A stretch of DNA of 64,000 bases from Parvibaculum sp963696585. Its GTDB lineage: Bacteria > Pseudomonadota > Alphaproteobacteria > Parvibaculales > Parvibaculaceae. The position numbers were made by a program, and so were the translations under genes. The DNA lies in NCBI GenBank assembly GCA_963696585.1, contig CAVOKW010000035.1, forward strand, positions 1-64,000. Reading direction: 5' to 3'. Below the pieces are notes generated by a model. It did not search any database. It saw only the letters and a list, made by a program, of their open reading frames with translations, and was not told the origin of the DNA. Position 1 is the stretch's first letter. Each line of letters begins with the position of its first letter. Positions 44,331 through 52,646 of the stretch are shown piece after piece.

Positions 44331-45535
44331 TCAGCCGAAGAGTTTGAGAACGCTCTGCTGCGACTGGTTGGCGAGCGAGAGGGCGGTGGTGCCAAGCGAC
44401 TGACGTGTCTGAAGCGTCAAAAGTTTGGCGCCTTCTTCGTTCGTGTCGGCCACGGTGAGGTTTGATGCACCGGTTTCGAGCGTATTGATGAGGTTCCTGG
44501 TGAAATCCTGACGGATCTGGACCACGCCGAGATTGGCGCCGAAGGTGGAAGCCTGCTGACGCAGGACACCGGTTGCCGAGTTCAGCGTGTCAATGACGGC
44601 ATTGATGTCGCTATCGACAAGGAAGCCATGATCGCCAGGCGCATTGCCGACGGTACCAATGCCGAGTTCGCCTTCCGGCGTCAGCTCGGCGCCCTGAATG
44701 TCGAGCTTGCTGGTCTGCTCGCTGTTGAAATAGATGCTGAGCTTGTCGCCTGTGAGCAGGTTGACGCCCTTGTAGCTTGAATCCTTGGCAAGCTGTTCGA
44801 TCTGATCGCGCAGATTGTTGAAGTCTGACTCGTATTTGTCGCGGTTCACACCATCATTTGCCGATGTATGCGTGCCGACGAGGGAGGCGACCGACACGGG
44901 AGCGGCAGGTGCGCCACCATCATTGGCCGAAATTGCGATGTCGTGGCCGCTGGACGCGACGAGCCGGAGCTGGCCATCAACGATGGAGGCGACGACGCCT
45001 TCATTTTCGAACTGGCCGCTGGCTGCGGATTCGGCATTGATGGCATCGACCAGATCCTGAACGGAAGTGACCGTGGTGCGGGGCAGGGTGCCGACCGTGA
45101 AGGTCTGGGCAGCTTCGCCCACGTCACGACGATCTTCGTACCGGCGGTCAGGTTGAGGCTTGAAAGCGTGTTGGTGCCGGCACTGTCAAGGGCTGTCGAG
45201 GCATTGCCAGTGAGGGTGGTGTCTTTGAGCTTGGTTTCAAGCGCCTGATTGGCTGTCGCCTTCATGGTGTCAACAAGGCTCAGGATCGACTTGATGCCTT
45301 CGTCGGCGGCCTTGAGCGTCTGGACGCCCTGACCCATGGAGTCGAGAAGATTGTTGAGGTCGGAGGCGCGGTTGTTGAGGCCCTGCGCCGTGAAGAAGGC
45401 GGTTGGGCTGTCGATGGCGCTGTTGACCTTGAGGCCCGTCGAGAGGCGCAGGTTTGTTTCGTCGAGCATGCGTGCCGTGTTCTGCATGCTGAGCAGATTG
45501 GAACGAATGCCACTGGGAAGAACTACATCAGCCAT
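44331..45535 (-). pseudogene. Flagellin interrupted by a single-base frameshift
   Basis: Two overlapping frames together encode one flagellin. The 5' part, from the ATG at 45535 (MADVVLPSGIRSNLLSMQNTARMLDE, FFTAQGLNNRASDLNNLLDSMGQGVQTLKAADEGI), is normal up to LTAGTKIVVT at about 45,123. The frame then becomes non-flagellin. The 3' part, from about 45,122, is in the next frame: GEAAQTFTVGTLPRTTVTSV through a complete C-terminus ending QSQQSVLKLFG. The total of 1205 bases is one short of 402 codons, so loss of one base near 45,121 explains it. Either a recent mutation or a base-calling error. Confidence 0.85.
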
Positions 45536-45891
45536 CGTACTACCCCTCCAAGGGTGCTGCGCCTTTGTGCCATCGGGACACAGTGGCGATACTCGGCATT
45601 AATGATTAATTCCCGGTAAACAACCAAAACTCCCGAAAATTGATGATCCATGGGGCTGCCGAGCCTTAGTCCCGGATCATGTCTTCGGGCGGGGTGCAGG
45701 TTCCCTCACCTGAGGTTTTCGCCTGCGGTTACGCTTGCCATTGCCTTCGCAAGCGCCGGGCCAACCTGGAAAACACAATTATTACAATGACATGATGCTT
45801 TTGCGTGAGGCATCGGGGGGCTTTTGCCCGGCAATAACTGCCGGGGAAAGGCAATAAATGCATCTATCGCAGGGGCCGACCGACTTTGGCG
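45536..45891. promoter_or_regulatory. 356-base region upstream of the frameshifted flagellin
   Basis: No gene is visible. On the flagellin side, TGGCAC (minus strand, 45567-45572) is a good sigma-54 -24 element, but the following -12 GC falls one base too close, so function is doubtful. A CtrA-like TTAA-N7-TAAAC lies at 45606-45621. Near the end, CCCGGCA / TGCCGGG (45827-45845) forms a stem-loop without a U-run, possibly the end of the TPR gene. Confidence 0.35.
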
Positions 45892-47523
45892 TCAGGCCAG
45901 AGCCGCATGGGTCGCGCGGCAAATGCGGGCGCAAAGATCAATGCGATCAAAGCCGGGCTGGACGGGGATGACATCAAGTGAGGGGTACCAGGGGAAGTTT
46001 GTGGCACCCAGCATGTTGGGCTGGAAGGCCGGGGCATAGAGGATGCCTTTGGCACCAAGCGCGCCGGCAAGTTCAGAGGCGGCATTCCAGGGGGCGATGA
46101 TGAAATCCAGTTCGCTTGTCAAGGCCGCCACACCTTCAAGATCGGCATGGGTATCAAGCCCCGGCATTTCATGAATGATGACACCCAGATCGCGCGCCGC
46201 CGCATCGAGTTCGGCGCGGGGTTCGGCATATTGCAGGTTGACGATGTCAAAGGCGTCATCATGCAGGAGCGGGAGCCAGTCTGCGATTGTCGTGGTCCAG
46301 ATTTCGCGGACGGGATCCTTGATGCCGGAGCGCCAGGCAAAGCCGATTTTGGGTTTGGGGCCGAGGCTGTCGAGCCAGCGACGCGCGGCGGCGCGCAGGT
46401 CAGGGCAGGCGACGAGGCGCGGCGGATTGGCCGGGAAGGCGCTCAAGGTGCGCCTTAGCCGGGAGGCAACAATGCCTGATGGTGCGGTGAGGTCGAAATC
46501 GACGTTGCCATAATTATCGAGGCCCGTTGAGGTGGCCTGCGCGGGGCGCACTGTGGCTGTGGGCCAGGTGCGCTGATAGAGCGGCACCAGGCGCGGATCG
46601 GTTTCGATGATGACGTGACCGGCCATGCCGATCAGGTCGTGATAGCAGGTGGAAAAGCGATAATCATCGCCCAGGCCCTGTTCGCGCCAGACCATGATGG
46701 TCTTGCCGGCAAGGTCTTCGCCTTCCCAGATCAGATCCGGAAAGGGGCGATAGGGGCGGCGCTCGCCACTGGCAAAGCCGAAGCCATACATGTCCCAGCC
46801 CTGTTCGAGATAGCCCGAGGCCAGAAGCGAGAGCGCCAGATTCCAGCAGGCAGCATCGCGCAACCGGGTCATTTCTGCGGGAATGAGATTGATCGCCGTC
46901 TCAAGCGCTTTCAGTGCCTTTTGCGGCTGGCAGGTGCCCAGATAGAGCGCGCCAAGATTGATATAGGTTTCCGGCGCTGACGGATTGAGGCCAATGGTGT
47001 GGAGAAAACAGGCCTGGGCCTCGTCAAACATGCCGCTTTCGGCGAGCACGCGGCCCAGACTGTTATAGGCCAACCCGCTCATGGGATTGACTTCGATGGC
47101 GCGGGAAATCAGGTCGGCGGCACGCTGGCGTTCGCCGCGCTTGGCCAGAAGATTGCCGAGATTGACGAGCGCCGACTCCATATGCGGCGACAGACGGAGG
47201 GTCTCTTCATAGAGGGCTTCGGCGCGCTGGCTCTGATTGATGTCGGCAAAGAGGCGGGCAAGCGTGAAATAATGCGCGGCATTGCCGTCATGGGTGGCGG
47301 CAGCGGCCTCGAGCGCTGCAATGGCTTCGGGAAGTCGGCCTGAGCTGATCAGCAGATCGTGGATCTTGAGCAAGGCATCCGTATGCGCGGGATCTGTCCG
47401 CAGCACCTTGCGATAGCGGTTCTCAGCTTCGGCAAGGCGTCCGGCCTCCTGCAAACGGAGACCCTGTTCGACTTTCCTGTCGAGGGCGAGGCTTTCGTTC
47501 CACTTGCTGCTGTATTTTGCCAT
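45892..47523 (-). CDS. TPR-domain protein with a C-terminal glycosyltransferase-like domain (FlmG-like)
   Basis: 543 residues. Residues 15-220 consist of about six TPRs (EGRLAEAENRYRKVLRTDPAH type, ENLGxLLAKRGE and NLGALYLGTC). Residues 260-540 resemble GT-B glycosyltransferases of the GT41/GT9 type: WEGEDLAGKTIMVWREQGLGDDYRFSTC, GHVIIETDPRLVPLYQRTWP, IGFAWRSGIKDPVRE and LDFIIAPWNAASELAGALG. Caulobacter FlmG has the same N-TPR/C-GT layout and glycosylates flagellins. This gene sits next to the flagellins, on the same strand upstream of them, so a flagellin glycosyltransferase is the leading idea. A CtrA-like box lies just upstream. Confidence 0.8.
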   Translation of the reverse strand: MAKYSSKWNESLALDRKVEQGLRLQEAGRLAEAENRYRKVLRTDPAHTDALLKIHDLLISSGRLPEAIAALEAAAATHDGNAAHYFTLARLFADINQSQRAEALYEETLRLSPHMESALVNLGNLLAKRGERQRAADLISRAIEVNPMSGLAYNSLGRVLAESGMFDEAQACFLHTIGLNPSAPETYINLGALYLGTCQPQKALKALETAINLIPAEMTRLRDAACWNLALSLLASGYLEQGWDMYGFGFASGERRPYRPFPDLIWEGEDLAGKTIMVWREQGLGDDYRFSTCYHDLIGMAGHVIIETDPRLVPLYQRTWPTATVRPAQATSTGLDNYGNVDFDLTAPSGIVASRLRRTLSAFPANPPRLVACPDLRAAARRWLDSLGPKPKIGFAWRSGIKDPVREIWTTTIADWLPLLHDDAFDIVNLQYAEPRAELDAAARDLGVIIHEMPGLDTHADLEGVAALTSELDFIIAPWNAASELAGALGAKGILYAPAFQPNMLGATNFPWYPSLDVIPVQPGFDRIDLCARICRATHAALA

Positions 47524-47611
47524 GCCGGATTGCCCTTTGGTCGCCGTTGCGACCGCCTCACCTGAACGCGTCAGCGACGCATTTGCCCATGTCCCATGAG
47601 GCAGGGGACAT

Positions 47612-47628
47612 GGTTAGCATGAGGTTAA
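47612..47628 (-). promoter_or_regulatory. CtrA-like box upstream of the TPR-glycosyltransferase
   Basis: Minus strand TTAACCTCATGCTAACC: TTAA, seven bases, then CTAACC, one mismatch from TTAA-N7-TTAACC. It stands about 90 bases before the gene's ATG. Confidence 0.45.
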
Positions 47629-47636
47629 TTTGGTGA

Positions 47637-48095
47637 TCAGAAACGGGCGTCAAGCGCGATGGCGACCGGGGTGCGCTGAACCGGCGTCGTGGCATTGGGG
47701 CCATAGCCCAGCGTTGGCGCCTGTCGCTGGCTGCAAGCCGCCGCGACCGCGCGAATGAGGCGTTCGGAAACGGATTTGGCGGCCGTGATGGCATCGGCAT
47801 TCTCTTTCAAGGCTTCTTCCAGACGGAACATGGCGCCTTTGAGCTTGCTGATGCGTTCGGACGAGGCGCGGTCCAGCAGATCCTTGCGGGCGTGAATGAC
47901 CTGAATGTCGAGCGCATAGTCATTGGCCAGACGCTGCTTTTCGTCCTGCATGTCGATGATCTGGAGCGGTCGATTGGCGCGCAGGCAAAGCGTTTCGCGC
48001 GTCACGACAGCGGTGAGGTCGGTGATGAGTGCCATGAGACGCTCGACAAGATCATGGGGCGACAATTGGTCGATGGAAATGCGCTGATCGGTCAT
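47637..48095 (-). CDS. flgN: FlgN-like flagellar export chaperone (FlbY-like)
   Basis: 152 residues, mainly helical: LVERLMALITDLTAVVTRETLCLRANRPLQIIDMQDEKQRLANDYALDIQVIHARKD is typical of FlgN/FlbY proteins, which escort FlgK and FlgL to the export gate. The last 30 residues are Pro/Thr-rich. It lies directly after flgJ with an ATGA overlap and in the same operon as flgI, as in Caulobacter. Confidence 0.78.
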   Translation of the reverse strand: MTDQRISIDQLSPHDLVERLMALITDLTAVVTRETLCLRANRPLQIIDMQDEKQRLANDYALDIQVIHARKDLLDRASSERISKLKGAMFRLEEALKENADAITAAKSVSERLIRAVAAACSQRQAPTLGYGPNATTPVQRTPVAIALDARF

Positions 48096-48412
48096 TTGGC
48101 CGCTTCCTGAAGTTTGAGGATTTCGGAATAGATGGTGTCGGCAATGCCGATGCCGCCGCTCCTGGCGATCTGCGTGCCGTATTGATCGACAAGCAGCGAG
48201 CGGAACATTTCTTCGCCCTGACCGCCGCCAAAGGGGCCGTCGGTCTTGAGGCCGGCAAACATCGACTGGGTCATGGTGGAGATGAACTGGGCTTCAAAGT
48301 CCTGAGCCGCGGCCCAGGCTTTCACGTCTTTTTTGCCGCTCTGGGCCTGTGGCAGCGAGCCGGTGTGGAGCCAGGCCGGATTGGCGACATTATATGAAGT
48401 GGCTGCCTGCAT
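48092..48412 (-). CDS. flgJ: Rod-binding protein FlgJ (N-terminal domain only)
   Basis: 106 residues: AAAQDFEAQFISTMTQSMFAGLKTDGPFGGGQGEEMFRSLLVDQYGTQIARSGGIGIADTIYSEIL covers the whole rod-binding domain. The muramidase domain present in enterobacterial FlgJ is absent, as usual in alphaproteobacteria. The start overlaps the flgI stop (TGATG), so translation is coupled. It caps the growing rod in the periplasm. Confidence 0.9.
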   Translation of the reverse strand: MQAATSYNVANPAWLHTGSLPQAQSGKKDVKAWAAAQDFEAQFISTMTQSMFAGLKTDGPFGGGQGEEMFRSLLVDQYGTQIARSGGIGIADTIYSEILKLQEAAK

Positions 48413-49557
48413 CACATGACCTCGATTTCGGCCTGCAGGGCGCCTGCCGACTTGATCGCCTGAAGAATGGTGATCATGTCGCGGGGCGAGACGCCGAGCG
48501 CATTCAAGCCATCGACCAGTTCACGCAGGCTGATGGAACCATCGACGAAGGCGAGCTGCTGACCCTTCTTCTCCTCGTCCACCGTGACGGTGGTGCGTGG
48601 CACCACGGCGGTCTGGCCGGTGTTGGAGAAGGGCGAGGGCTGGCTCACCTGCGGGGTTTCGTTGACGGAGATGGTCAGATTGCCCTGGGCGATGGCGACC
48701 TTGCTGACACGCACATCCTGGCCCATGACGATGACGCCTGAGGCTTCATCAATGATGACGCGGGCCGGAAGATCGGGCTCGACGCGGATCTGTTCGATCT
48801 GCGTGAGCATATTGACGACATCGCCTTTGCGACTGGACGGCACGGACAATTCAATGGTTGCAGGATTGTCGGCGATGGCTGCGGTGTGGCCGAGATAGGT
48901 GTTGATGGCGCTGGCGACGCGCTGGGCCGTTGTCAGGTCAGGGTTGCGAAGCGACAGGCGCAGGCTCTGGAGATCAGCGAGATCAAACTCGATTTCGCGC
49001 TCGACAATCGCGCCATTGGCGATGCGGGCATTGGTAGGGACGCCGCGCACGACCGAGGCAGCTTCGCCCTTGGCGGAGAAGCCACCCGTGGCAACGGGGC
49101 CTTGCGACACGGCATAGACCTGACCATCGGCGCCCATGAGCGGGGTGACGAGCAAAACCCCGCCTTGCAGATTGGTGGCATCGCCGAGCGCGCTGACAGT
49201 GACGTCGATGCGCGTGCCCTGAGCGGCGAAGGGCGGCAGGCTGGCGGTGACCATGACGGCGGCGACATTGGCCGTCTTGAGCGTTGTGCCGCGTGTGTTG
49301 ACGCCGAGGCGTTCCAACATGCCGACAAGGCTCTGCTGTGTGAAAGGGGTGTTGCGAAGCGTGTCGCCTGTGCCGTTGAGGCCCACAACAAGGCCATAGC
49401 CCACCAGCATGTTTTCGCGGATGCCCTCGACATCGACAATATCCTTGATGCGCGAGGCCGCTTCGACGCGGACAGGCATCAGATTCACGCCCAGGGAGAG
49501 CGCGAGAAGGACAGGGAAGGCTTTTTTGAACATCAGTGACATCGCCCGGGGCATCAT
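48412..49557 (-). CDS. flgI: Flagellar P-ring protein FlgI
   Basis: 381 residues. A signal peptide (about residues 9-33, ending VEA/ASRI) leads to RIKDIVDVEGIRENMLVGYGLVVGLNGTGD, the standard start of mature FlgI. The remaining sequence, including VASAINTYLGHTAAIADNPATIELSVP and the C-terminal PRDMITILQAIKSAGALQAEIEVM, is complete. The exact ATG is unclear: 49557, 49554, 49542 and 49533 are in frame. Its operon is flgI-flgJ-flgN. Confidence 0.95.
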   Translation of the reverse strand: MMPRAMSLMFKKAFPVLLALSLGVNLMPVRVEAASRIKDIVDVEGIRENMLVGYGLVVGLNGTGDTLRNTPFTQQSLVGMLERLGVNTRGTTLKTANVAAVMVTASLPPFAAQGTRIDVTVSALGDATNLQGGVLLVTPLMGADGQVYAVSQGPVATGGFSAKGEAASVVRGVPTNARIANGAIVEREIEFDLADLQSLRLSLRNPDLTTAQRVASAINTYLGHTAAIADNPATIELSVPSSRKGDVVNMLTQIEQIRVEPDLPARVIIDEASGVIVMGQDVRVSKVAIAQGNLTISVNETPQVSQPSPFSNTGQTAVVPRTTVTVDEEKKGQQLAFVDGSISLRELVDGLNALGVSPRDMITILQAIKSAGALQAEIEVM

Positions 49558-49732
49558 TTGACCGTTTCAGCAGCTGTGAACTCGTGTCCTGTCTAGCGAA
49601 AGCCATGCCAGAGCAAAGATGGGATCAGGCTGTTGTATTCATTGGATATTTATTCTCTCTGGCGGCCATTGACCGGATTTGCGAGGCAGCTCCTGCCGCC
49701 CGCCCGGCAAAAGATGCCGCGGGCAAACAGGC

Positions 49733-49748
49733 TTAACGCGGCATTAAG
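49733..49748. promoter_or_regulatory. CtrA-type box between flgI and fliX
   Basis: TTAA-CGCGGCA-TTAA, in which both half-sites are complete. Together with the base on each side it is a 17-mer, CTTAATGCCGCGTTAAG on the minus strand, that differs by one base from a second box at 62990-63006. It stands 56 bases before the fliX ATG. In Caulobacter, fliX is a CtrA-dependent class II gene. Confidence 0.6.
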
Positions 49749-49757
49749 CCTGCAGGC

Positions 49758-49772
49758 GCAGAATGACCGCCA
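49758..49772 (-). promoter_or_regulatory. Possible sigma-54 promoter for flgI
   Basis: Minus strand TGGCGG, five bases, CTGC: -24 GG and -12 GC are ten apart. It is about 200 bases before the flgI start, farther than usual, and adjacent to the CtrA-type box facing fliX. Confidence 0.35.
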
Positions 49773-49803
49773 AGCCAGGGCATTGAGCCATGATGGGGGC
49801 AAC

Positions 49804-50238
49804 ATGAAAATCGGAACGGCCAGAGCCACGTCCCAGACCAGCGCCAAAAAGGGCGTCGGTGCGGCGCGCGGTTCGTCGGGCGGTTTTTCCCTCTCGGGGC
49901 TTGATAATGTGCGCGCGGCGGCGGGCCTGACCGGCGCGACGTCGATTGGCGTTGTCGACGCGTTTCTGGCATTGCAGGGCGCAGATGGCGTGGATGACGC
50001 ACTTCATGCGCCGCGCAAGGCCATTGAGCGTGGCGAGGAAATGCTCAATGTTCTCGACGATATGAAGCTCTCATTGCTGAGCGGGCAGATGCCGCAGCGT
50101 CAGCTTTCCAGACTGCTTGGGCTGGTCGATAGCCAACGCAGCCAGGCGCTTGATCCGGCCCTTACCGAAATCCTCGATCAGATCGAGCTGCGGGCCATGG
50201 TCGAGCTGGCCAAGTTCGAGACCTATCCAAAAGGCTAG
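49804..50238 (+). CDS. fliX: Flagellar assembly regulator FliX
   Basis: 144 residues from the ATG at 49804. GFSLSGLDNVRAAAGLTGATSIGVVDAFLALQGADG and the C-terminal helices (MLNVLDDMKLSLLSGQMPQRQLSRLLGLVDSQRS, LTEILDQIELRAMVELAKFE) are recognisable as FliX. In Caulobacter it couples flagellar assembly to the sigma-54 activator FlbD. Its presence implies an FlbD-type activator elsewhere in the genome. It is divergent from flgI. Confidence 0.88.
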   Translation: MKIGTARATSQTSAKKGVGAARGSSGGFSLSGLDNVRAAAGLTGATSIGVVDAFLALQGADGVDDALHAPRKAIERGEEMLNVLDDMKLSLLSGQMPQRQLSRLLGLVDSQRSQALDPALTEILDQIELRAMVELAKFETYPKG

Positions 50239-50309
50239 GGTCAGCCCTTCTGCCGCTTTTTCAGGCGCAATTTCACAGAAATATCACTGACTTGGCACAA
50301 TTGTCAGTG

Positions 50310-50338
50310 TTGAGAATCGTGAACCCTCTCCCTATACT
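50310..50338 (+). promoter_or_regulatory. Sigma-70 promoter of dksA
   Basis: TTGAGA (50310) and TATACT (50333) separated by exactly 17 bases. It lies 45 bases upstream of the dksA ATG, preceded by a dyad, CTGAC...GTCAG, of possible regulatory value. Confidence 0.75.
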
Positions 50339-50382
50339 CCGGCCCGGATTCCGGGGGCTGTTACAGGGAGAACGTCAGACGC

Positions 50383-50799
50383 ATGGCTGTCAGGTTGCCT
50401 AAGGGATATGTCCCCAGTGAAGACGAGCCGTTTATGAACAAACGGCAGCAGGAATATTTTCGCCGCAAGCTCGAGCAGTGGAAGGAAGATATCCTGGCGG
50501 AAAACCGCGAAACCCTGCAGCACTTGCAGGAAGAAACGATCCAGCATCCCGATCTTGCCGATCGCGCGTCTGACGAAACGGAGCGATCGCTGGAATTGCG
50601 CACGCGCGACCGTCAGCGCAAGCTCATCAACAAGATCGATGCGGCATTGCGCCGTCTCGACGAGGGCAATTACGGCTATTGTGAAGAGACGGGTGAGCCG
50701 ATCAGTCTGAAGCGGCTGGACGCGCGTCCCATCGCCACGCTGTCGATTGAGGCCCAGGAGCGCCATGAGCGGCGCGAAAAGGTTTACCGCGACGATTGA
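50383..50799 (+). CDS. dksA: RNA polymerase-binding factor DksA
   Basis: 138 residues. The coiled coil (YFRRKLEQWKEDILAENRETLQHLQEETIQHPDLADRASDETERSLELRTRDRQRKLINKIDAALRRL) has the tip D-x-x-D-x-A motif (DLADRA). The zinc-finger region YGYCEETGEPISLKRLDARP has a single Cys, as in the Cys-poor DksA proteins of alphaproteobacteria. It works with ppGpp at RNA polymerase. Independent promoter and terminator flank it inside the flagellar cluster. Confidence 0.94.
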   Translation: MAVRLPKGYVPSEDEPFMNKRQQEYFRRKLEQWKEDILAENRETLQHLQEETIQHPDLADRASDETERSLELRTRDRQRKLINKIDAALRRLDEGNYGYCEETGEPISLKRLDARPIATLSIEAQERHERREKVYRDD

Positions 50800-50823
50800 T
50801 GGTTGCGGGATCGGCAAACGAAA

Positions 50824-50855
50824 AACGCGGCCCTTTGAAGGCCGCGTTCTGTTTT
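50824..50855. terminator. Bidirectional rho-independent terminator between dksA and flgH
   Basis: AACGCGGCC / GGCCGCGTT with a seven-base loop. CTGTTTT follows on the plus strand and TTTTTCG on the minus strand, so it can end both the dksA transcript and the convergent flgF-flgG-flgA-flgH transcript. Confidence 0.88.
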
Positions 50856-50872
50856 GGGGCTGGTCGCTGGTC

Positions 50873-51643
50873 TTAGAAGGGCATCAACACATCAAAGAGC
50901 TGCTGGCCGTAGCGGGGTTGCTGCACATCGGTGATCTGGCCGCGACCGCCATAAGAGATACGCGCTTCGGCAATCTGGGTGTGCTGGATCGTGTTGGTGT
51001 TGGAAATATCTTCCGGGCGCACAATGCCATCGACATTGAGTTCGCGCAGTTCATTGTTGACGCGGACTTCCTGATGGCCGTCGATGACGAGATTGCCATT
51101 GGGCAGGACCTGCGTCACCACAGCGGCAACAGTCAGTTCCACTTTTTCCTGACGGTCAACCGAGCCTGTGCCGGCATTTGACGTGGTGCTGTCGGCTTTC
51201 ACGAGATTGCCGGGATCAACCGCGTCGGGCAGGACCTTGGCGAGACTTGATTCAAAACCGAAGAAATTATCAAGGCCTGCGCCTTCGGAATTGGCGCGTG
51301 AACGCTTGGTGGTGTTGTCCACCTTGGCGCTGTCGGCAATGTTGATGATGACGGTCATGATGTCGCCAACGCGCGCGGCGCGCTGATCGCGGAAGAAGGC
51401 GCGCGCGCCAGACCGCCAGAGCGAATTGGGCTGATAGACAACCTGTTCGGGCGCGGGCATGGGCATGGAAACGGGCTGATAGCCGGCTTGTCCGACCGGA
51501 TTATTGATCACGCCCATGGCAGGCGGCTCACCAATATTGGAGATGCGATCGACAGCCGATGAGCAACCTGCGAGCAGACCCGCCATGAGGGCGAGACCGG
51601 CAAAACGTGTGATGAGTGACTTATGCATGGTGACGGCTTTCAT
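50873..51643 (-). CDS. flgH: Flagellar L-ring lipoprotein FlgH
   Basis: 256 residues with a lipobox L-A-G-C (about residue 27). NSLWRSGARAFFRDQRAARVGDIMTVIINIADSAKVDNTTKRSR is the conserved core, and GIVRPEDISNTNTIQHTQIAEARISYGGRGQITDVQQPRYGQQLFDVLMPF ends the protein as expected. It forms the outer-membrane ring around the rod. It is the last gene of the flgF operon. Confidence 0.95.
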   Translation of the reverse strand: MKAVTMHKSLITRFAGLALMAGLLAGCSSAVDRISNIGEPPAMGVINNPVGQAGYQPVSMPMPAPEQVVYQPNSLWRSGARAFFRDQRAARVGDIMTVIINIADSAKVDNTTKRSRANSEGAGLDNFFGFESSLAKVLPDAVDPGNLVKADSTTSNAGTGSVDRQEKVELTVAAVVTQVLPNGNLVIDGHQEVRVNNELRELNVDGIVRPEDISNTNTIQHTQIAEARISYGGRGQITDVQQPRYGQQLFDVLMPF

Positions 51644-51656
51644 CTCGAGGGCACTG

Positions 51657-52643
51657 TTACGACTTGGTTGCCGAGGCGGGCAGGGCGGCGGCGCGCGCGG
51701 AACCTGCGCCGTCTATGCGCACGACATTGGGGGCTTCAACAACGCCCTGAATGGTGCGATTGGAGGTGGTGTTGAGAACGGTGATGACATCGCCGATGGC
51801 GCCGGCCTGAAGGGCACGACCACGCGCCGAGAGGCTGAGACTGCCTGTTGAATAAAGGACATCCACGAGGCCACCTTTTTCGACAACCACGGGGGCGGAA
51901 AGGTCGCTCAGGCGCAGTGCTTCGCCCTGACGCACGGGGCGGCGCGGCGACATGCCGAGCAGATGGTCCTGCGAGGTGATGATGTTCTGGCTGACGCGCG
52001 AGGTGGGCATCTTGATCCAGTCAATGTCTTGCGCCTTGACGAGATCGCCGGGCTGCATGTCATGGGTCAAGACCGGCACGTCGACGACGGGATAGACGCG
52101 ACCCGACAGGCGACGCAGCGGCGTCAGCATGTCGTTGGCGGGGGCGCGGATCAGCGCCTCGAACTGCGCGGTGCGGGGATTGAAGGCGATCTGCTCGACG
52201 GCGACGGTCTGGGGTGCATTGTCGGCAACCTGAAGGCCCGCCGCGCCATTGGTGAAATCGACCTGCAACGTATTGTTGCCGATGAGCGTCGGGTTGCGCT
52301 GGGTGATGGCGGTGGAAATGGCTGTGGCGACATCGGCGTCCGGCACGCTCAACCCGTTGCGGGCGACAACGACATGGCTAAGGCCGCTGGCGTTGCGCCA
52401 TTCGACGCCGCTGCGACGGGCGGCAAGCGAGATGCGCGAGACGGACACCTCGCCGGTGAGGCCGGGAACGGGCGCATCGGCAACAATGACCGTGGCGGCG
52501 TCGCCTGCATCGTCGAAAAGATCGCCGAGCGTGACATAAGCCCCCGTGACGGTGATGGCGGGGCGCAATTCCGCAGCCATGGCCTGACCGGCCAGCGCGA
52601 CAAAAGCAACAGGGACAAACAGGGCGCGCAACATCGTCATCAT
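51657..52643 (-). CDS. flgA: Flagellar P-ring assembly chaperone FlgA
   Basis: 328 residues. A signal peptide ends at about AMA/AELR. The C-terminal SAF domain (DVPVLTHDMQPGDLVKAQDIDWIKMPTSRVSQNIITSQDHLLGMSPRRPVRQGEALRLSDLSAP) is typical. The protein is longer than the E. coli form (219) because of an N-terminal beta-rich domain, as in other alphaproteobacteria. It helps FlgI polymerise in the periplasm. Confidence 0.92.
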   Translation of the reverse strand: MMTMLRALFVPVAFVALAGQAMAAELRPAITVTGAYVTLGDLFDDAGDAATVIVADAPVPGLTGEVSVSRISLAARRSGVEWRNASGLSHVVVARNGLSVPDADVATAISTAITQRNPTLIGNNTLQVDFTNGAAGLQVADNAPQTVAVEQIAFNPRTAQFEALIRAPANDMLTPLRRLSGRVYPVVDVPVLTHDMQPGDLVKAQDIDWIKMPTSRVSQNIITSQDHLLGMSPRRPVRQGEALRLSDLSAPVVVEKGGLVDVLYSTGSLSLSARGRALQAGAIGDVITVLNTTSNRTIQGVVEAPNVVRIDGAGSARAAALPASATKS

Positions 52644-52646
52644 CCG

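Noticed and set aside
45561..45572. Sigma-54 promoter for the frameshifted flagellin (TGGCAC on the minus strand)
   Set aside because: The GC that should be at -12 falls one base too close; sigma-54 needs strict spacing.
45827..45845. Terminator of the TPR-glycosyltransferase gene
   Set aside because: A clear 7-bp stem and 5-base loop but no U-run on either strand; it resembles the dispersed palindromes.
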